Shown: positions 1-6,446, counted from the stretch's first letter. The stretch: 7,787 nucleotides of DNA from Oscillospiraceae bacterium (GCA_017501805.1 JAFVWG010000020.1:1-7787), one strand, 5' to 3'. A program made the numbers and translations. Notes: generated by a model from the letters alone, not told the origin.

Positions 1-59
1 ATCTCTGTGTCAGACAAGGGGGTAATTTTGCTATGCCGTTTGATGATGCTGTTGAGCAT
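1..59 (-). CDS. 5' end of an unidentified gene (runs off the left edge)
   Basis: Only the first 19 codons are inside the window; they read MLNSIIKRHSKITPLSDTE with no stop. The ATG at 57-59 is chosen because an AAGGAG Shine-Dalgarno lies at 70-75, ten bases upstream, and a strong promoter lies further up. The nearer ATG at 67-69 sits against the ribosome binding site and its frame stops after 12 codons. The peptide is too short to assign a family, and it shows no signal peptide or metal motif. It is separated from the lipoprotein gene upstream on the same strand by a terminator, so it is a separate transcription unit. Confidence 0.55.
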   Translation of the reverse strand, partial: MLNSIIKRHSKITPLSDTE

Positions 60-98
60 GGTCAATCATCTCCTTGTATTCTCTTTCGTACAAGTACA

Positions 99-127
99 AT
101 TTTATACTAATGTCTAAATAATGTCAA
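99..127 (-). promoter_or_regulatory. Sigma-A type promoter for the left-edge gene
   Basis: On the minus strand a perfect -35 TTGACA (122-127) is followed by a 17-base spacer and -10 TAAAAT (99-104). An overlapping TATAAA at 101-106 would give a 15-base spacer. The predicted transcription start falls near 92, inside a short symmetric element GTACAAGTAC (88-97) that could be an operator but has arms of only 4 bp. The promoter lies just downstream of the terminator of the preceding gene. Confidence 0.7.
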
Positions 128-150
128 CATAGTTCCTGTATAAAATTTGG

Positions 151-186
151 CAAAAAGAAACGGCAATACCTATGGTGGTATTGCCG
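151..186 (-). terminator. Rho-independent terminator of the glgB-lipoprotein unit
   Basis: A perfect 10-bp stem (161-170 with 177-186, CGGCAATACC/GGTATTGCCG) has a 6-base loop. On the minus strand it is followed directly by a T-rich run, TTTCTTTTTG (151-160). It is placed about 70 bases after the stop codon of the SLH lipoprotein gene. Confidence 0.8.
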
Positions 187-225
187 GAACAGGAGGGGAA
201 GGCTTTTCTTGTTCCGTTACACGGG

Positions 226-256
226 AACAGGCTTCCCCACAATGGGGAAGCCTGTT
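226..256 (-). other. Strong hairpin directly after the lipoprotein stop codon
   Basis: A perfect 13-bp stem (226-238 with 244-256) with a 5-base loop begins two bases after the stop codon. No T-run follows it on the minus strand, so it is not a canonical terminator. Smaller pairings, such as 186-191 with 210-215, lie between it and the terminator at 151-186. The 3' untranslated region is therefore heavily structured and may protect the mRNA end; that role is inferred. Confidence 0.6.
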
Positions 257-258
257 TG

Positions 259-1968
259 TCAATAGACCCGCTTAACACCGAGTCCGCTTTGGGCGGCGAT
301 CAGCTGTCCGAATTCGCCCTGCATCAGCTCTGCAAAGGCATCGACCTTCGGGTTGTTTTCACCGTCGCGGATGACCGCGTAGTAATTCGTGGTAAACGGA
401 TACGTCCCGTCGGAGATCGTCTCCTCGGTCGGGGCGACGCCGTCGATGCTCAGAAGCTTCAAATCGAGAGGACCGAGCACGGAGGAGGTGACCAGATAAT
501 AGTAGTACAGGCTGTAGCCCAGAGCATAGCTTCCGTCGTGCGTTCGGTTGTGATCATCCACCTCGGTGAGGATGGTGGACATCATAATGGATGTACGCTC
601 TCTCGCGATGTCCGCGTTGATCTCTTTTCCGTTCAGAATGAACTGCTCCATCTGCGCGTGACTGCCGCTGTCGGTGTTCCTGCAGTATGCGGCGAGCACG
701 GCGTCCTCGCCGCCGAGCGGCTTCCAGTTGGTGATGCCGTTGTTCACATAAATATCATGGAGCTGCTCGGCCGTGATATTGTCGACGGGGTTTTTCGCCC
801 CGGTGAAGAAGATGAGCGCCTCATTCGCAATGGGGATGAATTTGAGCTTGACGTTCTTTTCCTCCGCATACCGCAGGACCTCTTCGCCCGCATCGGGGAC
901 AAAGATCATTTCGACCTCGCCGTCGACCAGCCGCTTATACGATGCGACCGTTTTGCTGTGCGATTTCGGCAGATCGGGGTGATTGCCGGAGTTCTGATAG
1001 TAGGCGTTATAAATGTTTTGGGTGATCGCGTAGGTCGAGGTCGAGCCGTCCAGAACGGGGATCTCGAGTTCGGGAGCGGTCTCGCGGCGGATCGCCGGGG
1101 CGTTCTTGTAAAAGAAGGTGCGGATGAACTGATAGAGGTATTCGCAGCATTCCGCTCTTGTAACGGGCTTCTGCGGATGCCAGAACAGCTCGTCGTCCGC
1201 CGTGTCCATAAAATCGTGGTCGACAAGCTCGACCGGAAGGTGATAGCCGCTCTGCGTCAGGGCTTTGTAGGCGAGCTTCGCGTAGTCGGACACGGCGTCC
1301 AGATCTTTCTGTTTGGAGAAGTCCGCTTCGTCATCCGCCGGTGCGATCCTGCCCATATCGGAAAGCATACGGAAGAGCATCGCAACAAGCTGTTCGCGGG
1401 TGACCGCTTCGTCGGGAAGGAAGGTCTCGCCCTTTGCAAACACGCCAAGATCCACGAGCGCCATAATATACGCCTTTGCCCAATGGGTCTCCGGGATATC
1501 GGCAAAGCAGGAGGGGGAATCGCTTTGCGGAAGGCGGAAGAGCTTTGCAAAGGCTGCCGCCATCTCCGCTCTGGTGAGCTCCTTTTCGGGACGGAAGCTT
1601 CCGTCCTCAAAGCCGGTCAGAAGCTCTCTTGCGGCGATCTCGTGAATGTAGGTGTCGTACTTGTATCGCTCGCCCAGATCGTTGAAGGGGGAGGCATAGG
1701 GGACTTTTTCGACCGTGAATTCGACGCCGTTCGGCAGGCAGACATAGCTGTAGCCGTCAAGCGGTCCGATCGCAAAGGGAATGAGCTGCCCGGAGGCGTC
1801 TTTTGCGATATACACGGCGTCGCTGCCGTATTCGTAGGGCTCATCCGATTTTACATATTGGATATCACTCTGCAGCGTCGGCTTTTGGGGCGCGGGCGCA
1901 TCGGCGCAGGCTGTGCAGCCGAGCAGAAGGCATATCGATAAAAGGATCGCGGTGATTTTTTTCATCAT
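259..1968 (-). CDS. Lipoprotein with SLH repeats and a PstS-like solute-binding domain
   Basis: This is a predicted exported lipoprotein of 569 residues. A Lys-rich N-terminus and hydrophobic stretch (5-17) end in LLGC, so Cys18 is the likely lipidated residue; Cys21 is an alternative. Residues about 105-147 (including LLTGFEDGSFRPEKELTRAE) and 153-205 are clear S-layer homology repeats, and 221-285 looks like a degenerate third copy (FMDT...WHPQKPVTRAE). Residues about 300-569 resemble the PstS/PBP-like family: DGSTST at 307-312, a stretch PVDNITAEQLHDIY at 394-407 followed by ITNWKPLGG, and NTDSGS at 431-436. A phosphate or other anion ligand is plausible but unproven. The start at 1968 has AAAGGAG (1976-1982) seven bases upstream; the next codon is also ATG. 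It follows glgB by 59 bases on the same strand with no promoter seen between, so the two are probably co-transcribed. No ABC permease genes are adjacent, so a sensing or wall-binding role is possible instead of transport. Confidence 0.85.
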   Translation of the reverse strand: MMKKITAILLSICLLLGCTACADAPAPQKPTLQSDIQYVKSDEPYEYGSDAVYIAKDASGQLIPFAIGPLDGYSYVCLPNGVEFTVEKVPYASPFNDLGERYKYDTYIHEIAARELLTGFEDGSFRPEKELTRAEMAAAFAKLFRLPQSDSPSCFADIPETHWAKAYIMALVDLGVFAKGETFLPDEAVTREQLVAMLFRMLSDMGRIAPADDEADFSKQKDLDAVSDYAKLAYKALTQSGYHLPVELVDHDFMDTADDELFWHPQKPVTRAECCEYLYQFIRTFFYKNAPAIRRETAPELEIPVLDGSTSTYAITQNIYNAYYQNSGNHPDLPKSHSKTVASYKRLVDGEVEMIFVPDAGEEVLRYAEEKNVKLKFIPIANEALIFFTGAKNPVDNITAEQLHDIYVNNGITNWKPLGGEDAVLAAYCRNTDSGSHAQMEQFILNGKEINADIARERTSIMMSTILTEVDDHNRTHDGSYALGYSLYYYYLVTSSVLGPLDLKLLSIDGVAPTEETISDGTYPFTTNYYAVIRDGENNPKVDAFAELMQGEFGQLIAAQSGLGVKRVY

Positions 1969-2027
1969 TGGGATACTCCTTTGCGTTTCGTGGGAGGCTT
2001 TTTTCGGGCGATTGGAAACGGTGGCTG

Positions 2028-4001
2028 TCAGGTGGTTTGGGGTTTTAAGACGAGGCAGGTTCGGGCGGGAAGGTAGAGCTTGACGAAATTGCCATCCATA
2101 CCGGGGACAAAGGCGCTGTGCGTATCGTGGGCGATCCTGCCGAAGCCGCCGTAGCGGAGGTCGTCGCTTGTAAAGAGCACATCGTGATCCACACCGAGGG
2201 TGACGGGGATGGCGTAGCCGCGATAGCTCTGCGTCGGTGAGAAGTTGAACACGAACACAAGTCCGCCGCGCTCGAAGGCAAGCACCTTGTCTTCCTCATG
2301 GATCCATTTGAGCTCCGGATATTCCTGCGCGAAGATGCCGAAGCGCGAGGCGGTGTGGATCATATCGGTATCAAAATTGTAAAGCTGCCGATACTTCAGG
2401 TCTTCGTTTTCCAGCAAAGACCATTGTCTTCTGCAATAGTGGAAGCTGTTTCCGTTTCCGGGGCGGGGGAAGTCGATCCATTCCGGGTGACCGAATTCGT
2501 TGCCCATAAAGGTCAGATAGCCGCTGCCGCCCGCCGCCATCGTCAGCAGACGGATGAGCTTGTGCAGCGCCGTGGCGCGGTCAATGACGGGAGTATGGCA
2601 GTCCTTTTGCATCTGCGTGTACATCTCCGCGTCCGCCAGACGGAACATGATGGTCTTATCGCCGACGAGCGCCTGATCGTGGCTTTCGGCGTAGGCGACG
2701 GTGGGGGCGTTGCGGTTGGTCAGCTCCCACCAGATATTGCCGAGGTCCCAGTCCTCGTCGCGGCGTTCCTTGATCAGTCTGATCCAGAGGTCGGGAAGTC
2801 TCATGCCGAGGCGGTAGTCGAAGCCGATCCCGCCGTCCTCGATCCGCTCGCACATCCCGGGCATCCCGCTCATATCCTCGGCTATGGTGATGGCGTGGGG
2901 ATCGATCTGCTTCACCAGCTCGTTTGCAAGCTGGAGATAGGTGACCGCCTGCGTGTCCGTGTTCACGGAAAAATACATACGCAAGTCGGTGAACGCCGTG
3001 CCCAGTCCGTGATCGTGATAGAGCATCGAGGTCACACCGTCGAAGCGGAAGCCGTCGAAATGATACTCTTCCATCCAGTATTTCAGATTGCTGAGCAGGA
3101 AATGCAGTACCTCGGGCTTGTCGTAGTTGAAGAGCTTTGTTCCCCATGCGGGGTGGTCGCCCTCGGGTCCTGCGTGGAAGAACTGGTGATCTGTTCCGTC
3201 GAAGCGGTTGATGCCCTCAAGCGTGTTTTTTACGGCGTGGGAATGCACGACGTCCAACAGAACGCGGATGCCCATCGCGTGCGCCTTGTTGACGAGGTAT
3301 TTCAGCTCCTCCGGGTAGCCGAAGCGGCTCGTGGGGGCAAAGAAGCTGCTGACCTGATAGCCGAAGGAGCCGTAGAAGGGGTGCTCCATGATCGCCATCA
3401 GCTGGATCGTGTTGTAGCCGGCGTCCCACACGTGGGGCAGGACCTTGTCGGCAAATTCGCGATAGGTCGCGATCCGTCCGTCCTCGCAGGACATACCGAT
3501 ATGTACCTCATAGATCAGCGGCGGTGCGCTGCAGGAGAAGCCCTCGTCCGTCCAGGGGTAGGCTTCGTCCTCCCATACCTCGCAGCACCAGCTCTGCGTC
3601 TGCCAGTCCTGTGTGACTCTGCGGGCATAGAGGGGGATGTGCTGCGTCAGACTGCCGCCGTTGTCCACGATCGTCATAACGCGGCTGCCTTTTTGCAGGG
3701 TATCTCCCGGCAGAAACAGCTCCCAGTTTCCGTTTTCAAGGCGGCGCATCGGCGTTTCGTTCCAATGCCAGTTGTTGAAGTCGCCGGTGAGGTAGAGTGC
3801 GTCTGCGGCAGGCGCCCACTCGCGGTAGACCCAGCCGCCGTCTTTTCGGTGGAAGCCGTAGTACTTGTGTGCGTTGGCAAACTCCTTCAGCGTGGCGTGC
3901 TCTGTGAGAAGCTGTGTGCGTTTTGCGAGATAGCGCTCTGTGCGCAGGTCGGTATCCGCTTTGTAGGGCAGCAGTTCGGGGTACTTTTCCAGAATATGCA
4001 T
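2028..4001 (-). CDS. glgB: 1,4-alpha-glucan branching enzyme, GH13_8 (eukaryote-like) type
   Basis: This 657-residue enzyme makes the alpha-1,6 branches of glycogen by cutting and transferring alpha-1,4-glucan chains in the cytoplasm. An N-terminal CBM48-like region (about 45-140, with REWAPAADALYLTGDFNNW) precedes the GH13 barrel. All four GH13 motifs are present: DVVHSH (250-255), GFRFDGVTSM (317-326, nucleophile Asp321), ITIAEDMSGMP (371-381, acid/base Glu375) and YAESHDQALVGDKT (437-450, Asp442). A beta-rich C-terminal domain runs from about 560. These motif spellings match plant/animal branching enzymes (GH13_8) better than classic bacterial GlgB. The frame is open 62 codons further upstream, but the ATG at 4001 is chosen because AAAGGAG lies at 4010-4016, eight bases before it, the protein homology begins there, and the promoter and repeat lie upstream. 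No glgA, glgC or glgP is in the window. Confidence 0.93.
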   Translation of the reverse strand: MHILEKYPELLPYKADTDLRTERYLAKRTQLLTEHATLKEFANAHKYYGFHRKDGGWVYREWAPAADALYLTGDFNNWHWNETPMRRLENGNWELFLPGDTLQKGSRVMTIVDNGGSLTQHIPLYARRVTQDWQTQSWCCEVWEDEAYPWTDEGFSCSAPPLIYEVHIGMSCEDGRIATYREFADKVLPHVWDAGYNTIQLMAIMEHPFYGSFGYQVSSFFAPTSRFGYPEELKYLVNKAHAMGIRVLLDVVHSHAVKNTLEGINRFDGTDHQFFHAGPEGDHPAWGTKLFNYDKPEVLHFLLSNLKYWMEEYHFDGFRFDGVTSMLYHDHGLGTAFTDLRMYFSVNTDTQAVTYLQLANELVKQIDPHAITIAEDMSGMPGMCERIEDGGIGFDYRLGMRLPDLWIRLIKERRDEDWDLGNIWWELTNRNAPTVAYAESHDQALVGDKTIMFRLADAEMYTQMQKDCHTPVIDRATALHKLIRLLTMAAGGSGYLTFMGNEFGHPEWIDFPRPGNGNSFHYCRRQWSLLENEDLKYRQLYNFDTDMIHTASRFGIFAQEYPELKWIHEEDKVLAFERGGLVFVFNFSPTQSYRGYAIPVTLGVDHDVLFTSDDLRYGGFGRIAHDTHSAFVPGMDGNFVKLYLPARTCLVLKPQTT

Positions 4002-4059
4002 AGGCTCAGCTCCTTTACACCGACGAACGGGATGGATCTGCAGGGGATCGTCTAAGAAA

Positions 4060-4087
4060 ATTATACCATAAAGCTGTGGCTTTTCAA
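4060..4087 (-). promoter_or_regulatory. Promoter for glgB
   Basis: On the minus strand -35 TTGAAA (4082-4087) and a perfect -10 TATAAT (4060-4065) are separated by 16 bases. Transcription would start near 4053, giving a leader of about 50 bases before the glgB start codon at 4001. No operator palindrome is evident. Confidence 0.75.
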
Positions 4088-4099
4088 TACGAAGGTGCG

Positions 4100-4235
4100 G
4101 CCGCCTGCGGCGGTAGTGAATAGGGAAGAGTGAAGAGATGTGGTGTGCCGCGGACGGCACAGATTGGATATTCTCTCCCTCAGTCAAAACCTGCGGTTTT
4201 GCCGGCTCCCTCGTCAGAGGGAGCCTTTGCGTGCG
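4100..4235 (+). repeat. Dispersed hairpin-rich intergenic repeat, copy A
   Basis: This 136-base element matches a second copy at 7409-7554 along its whole length. In order it holds a GCCGCC-TGC-GGCGG hairpin (4100-4113); three heptads of the TGAAGAR type (4117-4137); a GTGCCG/CGGCAC hairpin (4145-4160); a CAAAACC-TGC-GGTTTTG hairpin (4185-4201); and a perfect 9-bp stem GGCTCCCTC-GTCA-GAGGGAGCC (4204-4225). The segment TCTCCCTCAGTCAAAACC before the last two hairpins is identical in both copies. Short frames inside the element (including the upstream extension of the glgB frame) are not judged real. It lies between the glgB promoter and the terminator of the VanW gene. No transposase is present, so it resembles a REP- or MITE-like intergenic repeat. 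Confidence 0.8.
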
Positions 4236-4242
4236 GCGGTGT

Positions 4243-4276
4243 AAAAAACCTCCACCCGACGGGCGGGTGGAGGTTT
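4243..4276 (-). terminator. Rho-independent terminator of the VanW-family gene
   Basis: A perfect 13-bp GC-rich stem (4246-4258 with 4264-4276) has a 5-base loop. On the minus strand it is followed by three further Ts, making a run of six. It begins seven bases after the stop codon at 4284-4286. Confidence 0.85.
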
Positions 4277-4283
4277 GTCCCGG

Positions 4284-5810
4284 TCAGCGTCCGCCGTAGC
4301 GCGGAACGAAGGGTTTTACCGTGGGCTTGGCAGCGGGAGTCGCTGCGGGCTTTTCCGCAGGCTTCGCGACAGGCTTTTCCGCGGGCTTGGGAGCGGGTTT
4401 GGAATGGTAGCTGTAGGAGCTGTAGGCGCATTTCTCGGTGGAGAGCAGCTTCCCATCCGCATCGTAACGGTGCTTGTAGGTCTGCACGTTATACTTGGGC
4501 GAGGTCGAGACGACCTCGTAGGTCATTTTGACCGTGACATCCGACGGATGCGTGCTGAGGAACTGCATATGTACATAGCCGTCCGAGACGGAGGCACGGA
4601 TCAAAATGGGATGCGCAAAGGTGTTGCGGAATTTGTAATCCAGACTGCCCCAGTAGACCGTTGCGTCCATTCCGGGGGGGACATAGGTGACGGAGAACAT
4701 ATGCTCCCTGCGCGAAAGAACCTGCAGGTCGGCAAGCAGGGTGCACATATACACATTGGAAGCGACCTGGCAGACGCCGCCGCCGAGACCGGGGGCTTCG
4801 CCGCCGCCGACGTAGATGGTCGCAGCCTGATAGCCCTTTTCCGCGGTGCGCTTTCCGACGGTCTCGTTGTAGGAGAAGACTTCGCCCGGCTGCAGGATCT
4901 TGCCGTCGATCGCTTTGCAGGCGAGGATGAGGTTGTTGGTACGCGCGGGGATGTCGGTGTGGGGGCTGTCGCAGGAGGAGAGGACGTGCTTGAACTGCTT
5001 CATCATCGCCACGTCCGCGGGACTCATAACATGCAGCATAACGGTCTTTTTGACGCCGTTGTCCGCCGTTGCGGTGATGTGGCAGTCACCGACTCTGTGC
5101 GCGGTGATGGTGCCGTTCTGATCCACGGTCGCGACCGCAGGATAGCCCGACGCCCAGGTGATCTTCGACTGCAGACCTTCGGGGTGCGGCTTTGCAGTCC
5201 AGGTCGTCGTCTCGCCCGGGGCGATGTAGACCTCGCCGCTGAGCTCGACCTTCTCGATCTCGCGCACGCGGACGGTGACGGTCTTCTTGACGCCGTTTGC
5301 GGCGGTTGCGGTGATGTGGCAGTCGCCGACTTTATGCGCGGTGATGTTGCCGCATCCGTCCACGGTGGCAACGGCGGGATAGCCGGCTGTCCAGGTGATC
5401 TCGCTGACCGCGCCCTCCGGCAGCGGCTTTGCCGTCCAGTTGACGGTCTCGCCGACGCGGACAAGTGTCCTGCCCGCGAGCTGCAGCTCCGTCACGTCGT
5501 AGGAGACGACGCGGACGGTCACGGTTTTGGTCGTGCCGTCGGGCGCGACTGCGGTGATGTGGCACTCGCCCGTGCGATGTCCCGTAACGATGCCGTTTTC
5601 GTCCACAGTCGCCACGGCGGGCCAGCCGGACTTCCACGTTACGGCGGTGTTCTGCTCAGCAGGGGAGACCTCCGCCGTCCAGGCGGCGCTTTCGCCGACC
5701 TCGATCTCGGTCTTGCCGGACAGAGTGATCTGCGTCTGCTCCGCCGCCGCCATAGGGATCGCGGTAAAGAGCAGGACTGCCGCAAGCAGCAGCGCAATAC
5801 ATTGTTTCAT
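4284..5810 (-). CDS. Secreted VanW-family protein with three Ig-like modules
   Basis: A 508-residue exported protein. Residues 1-23 form a signal peptide (hydrophobic 5-19, likely cleavage after AAA23), with no lipobox. Three bacterial Ig-like (BIG2-type) modules follow at about 27-101, 107-182 and 188-261, each with a W-x-[SA]G-[YW]-PAVATVD core and a G-[ED]-CHITA strand. A VanW domain spans about 274-425, with the family signature GGGVCQVASNVY at 343-354. The tail (471-503) is rich in Pro, Lys and Ala, typical of a flexible segment near or in the wall. VanW-family function is not well defined; some members are encoded in vancomycin-resistance clusters, but nothing here indicates resistance. 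The start at 5810 is chosen for AAAGGAG at 5819-5825, eight bases upstream, and for the signal peptide; 27 earlier in-frame codons overlap the promoter. It is monocistronic, with its own promoter and terminator. Confidence 0.88.
   Translation of the reverse strand: MKQCIALLLAAVLLFTAIPMAAAEQTQITLSGKTEIEVGESAAWTAEVSPAEQNTAVTWKSGWPAVATVDENGIVTGHRTGECHITAVAPDGTTKTVTVRVVSYDVTELQLAGRTLVRVGETVNWTAKPLPEGAVSEITWTAGYPAVATVDGCGNITAHKVGDCHITATAANGVKKTVTVRVREIEKVELSGEVYIAPGETTTWTAKPHPEGLQSKITWASGYPAVATVDQNGTITAHRVGDCHITATADNGVKKTVMLHVMSPADVAMMKQFKHVLSSCDSPHTDIPARTNNLILACKAIDGKILQPGEVFSYNETVGKRTAEKGYQAATIYVGGGEAPGLGGGVCQVASNVYMCTLLADLQVLSRREHMFSVTYVPPGMDATVYWGSLDYKFRNTFAHPILIRASVSDGYVHMQFLSTHPSDVTVKMTYEVVSTSPKYNVQTYKHRYDADGKLLSTEKCAYSSYSYHSKPAPKPAEKPVAKPAEKPAATPAAKPTVKPFVPRYGGR
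5028..5732 (-). repeat. Three tandem in-gene repeats coding for Ig-like modules
   Basis: Three units of about 80 codons sit head to tail (approximately 5508-5732, 5265-5492 and 5028-5249). The marker GCGGTGATGTGGCA occurs on the plus strand at 5071, 5308 and 5551, giving periods of 237 and 243 bases. The second and third units are the most alike at both DNA and protein level (YPAVATVD, TAH[KR]VGDCHITATA, NGVKKTV), suggesting the more recent duplication. Confidence 0.85.
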
Positions 5811-5850
5811 ATCGGGTTCTCCTTTGCGGAAGGTGTCGTTTTCGGACTTT

Positions 5851-5879
5851 ATTCTATAGTATATGTGCTGTATTTTCAA
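5851..5879 (-). promoter_or_regulatory. Promoter for the VanW-family gene
   Basis: On the minus strand -35 TTGAAA (5874-5879), a 17-base spacer and -10 TAGAAT (5851-5856) lie about 40 bases before the ATG at 5810. It is divergent from the perR promoter; the two -35 boxes are about 70 bases apart. Confidence 0.65.
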
Positions 5880-5933
5880 GCGGAAATCCACCGTGAACGG
5901 CTTGAAAAAACAACCGGAAAAAATTTTTAACTA

Positions 5934-5952
5934 AATAAGAATAATTCCTATT
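5934..5952 (+). promoter_or_regulatory. Putative Fur/PerR-type operator
   Basis: AATAAGAAT-A-ATTCCTATT is a 9-1-9 inverted repeat with a single mismatched pair. Its AT-rich 7-1-7/9-1-9 form is what Fur-family repressors bind. It shares the last two bases with the -35 of the perR promoter, so a bound repressor would block RNA polymerase. Autoregulation by the adjacent PerR-like protein is the natural reading, but the match to the published B. subtilis PerR box (TTATAATNATTATAA) is only partial. Confidence 0.6.
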
Positions 5953-5979
5953 GACAAATAGAAGAAGCTGTGCTACGAT
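5951..5979 (+). promoter_or_regulatory. Promoter for the perR-rbr-bfd cluster
   Basis: A perfect -35 TTGACA (5951-5956), a 17-base spacer and -10 TACGAT (5974-5979) are present. A/T tracts at about 5904-5938 just upstream could act as an UP element. The predicted start near 5986 leaves a leader of about 43 bases. A GAAGCT/AGCTTC inverted repeat (5964-5969, 5980-5985) brackets the -10. Confidence 0.75.
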
Positions 5980-6028
5980 AGCTTCGTAAACAAGAGTGAT
6001 TCCTGAATACACCGCGAAGGAGGTGCTT

Positions 6029-6424
6029 ATGGAACACAAGGCGAAACATTTCAAAAAGCGTGAAGCGATCCTGAACTGCCTTCGCTCCACCAACACCCAC
6101 CCGACAGCCGAATGGGTCTATGCACAGCTGAAAGCCGAGTATCCGGACATCTCGCTTGGGACTGTCTACCGGAACCTGGCGCTGTTCAAGGAACAGGGGC
6201 TGGTCATCAGCGTAGGCACGGTGAACGGTGCGGAACGCTTCGATGCCGACACCGAACCCCATGTCCACTTTATCTGTCACAGATGCAACAGCGTTCACGA
6301 TCTGCCGGGGATGATCGTCCCGGAAAGTCTTACCTCGGAGGTCGACCGATACATCGGCGGCCGCACGGAAAGCTGCAGCCTGAGCTTCACCGGAACCTGT
6401 CGGGAATGTCTCAGCCGCACTTAA
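6029..6424 (+). CDS. perR: PerR-like Fur-family transcriptional regulator
   Basis: A 131-residue cytoplasmic, DNA-binding metalloregulator of the Fur family. The N-terminal winged helix covers about 8-75, with recognition-helix sequence SLGTVYRNLALF (42-53). The structural zinc site is complete: Cys83 and Cys86 (CHRC), Cys124 and Cys127 (CREC). Candidate regulatory-metal ligands line up with those of B. subtilis PerR: His24 (HPTA), Asp72 (RFD), His78 and His80 (HVH) and Asp91 (HDL). Asp rather than Glu at 72, and the rubrerythrin gene downstream, favour a peroxide sensor (PerR) over an iron-uptake regulator (Fur). In this type, metal-catalysed oxidation of the His ligands by peroxide releases DNA. 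The ATG at 6029 is chosen for AAGGAGG at 6017-6023; the earlier in-frame ATG at 5996 lacks such a site. A Fur-type palindrome at its promoter suggests autoregulation. Confidence 0.88.
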   Translation: MEHKAKHFKKREAILNCLRSTNTHPTAEWVYAQLKAEYPDISLGTVYRNLALFKEQGLVISVGTVNGAERFDADTEPHVHFICHRCNSVHDLPGMIVPESLTSEVDRYIGGRTESCSLSFTGTCRECLSRT

Positions 6425-6429
6425 AGGAT

Positions 6430-6446
6430 ATCGGACCCTGTCCGAT
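6430..6446 (+). other. Small hairpin between perR and rbr
   Basis: ATCGGAC-CCT-GTCCGAT forms a perfect 7-bp stem six bases after the perR stop codon. It is followed by an A/T-rich stretch (6449-6482) but not by an immediate T-run. It could be a weak attenuator or an mRNA-processing site that sets different perR and rbr levels. I find no convincing separate promoter for rbr in this gap. Confidence 0.4.

Noticed and set aside
172..1941. A 589-codon plus-strand open frame opposite the lipoprotein gene.
   Set aside because: It is antisense to a well-supported lipoprotein gene with ribosome binding site, lipobox and domains. Its length follows from high G/C at third positions, and its translation shows no recognisable domain.
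2298..4055. A 585-codon plus-strand open frame opposite glgB.
   Set aside because: It is antisense to an unmistakable branching enzyme; the translation is Val/Arg/Gly-rich low-information sequence and it spans the glgB start and leader.
4002..4187. A 62-codon N-terminal extension of the branching enzyme.
   Set aside because: It would start inside the dispersed repeat and read through the predicted promoter and leader; the ATG at 4001 has a proper ribosome binding site.
5028..5732. The repeated DNA in the VanW gene as a CRISPR array or intergenic repeat.
   Set aside because: The units are about 240 bases, in frame and code for Ig-like modules; there are no short repeats with unique spacers.
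4284..5810. The VanW-family gene as evidence of vancomycin resistance.
   Set aside because: VanW domains are widespread in Firmicutes surface proteins, and no vanHAX or vanRS-like genes are present in the window.
4275..5930. A 551-codon plus-strand open frame opposite the VanW gene.
   Set aside because: It is a mirror of the VanW-family gene. The apparent internal repeats in its translation are merely the reverse reading of the Ig-like modules.
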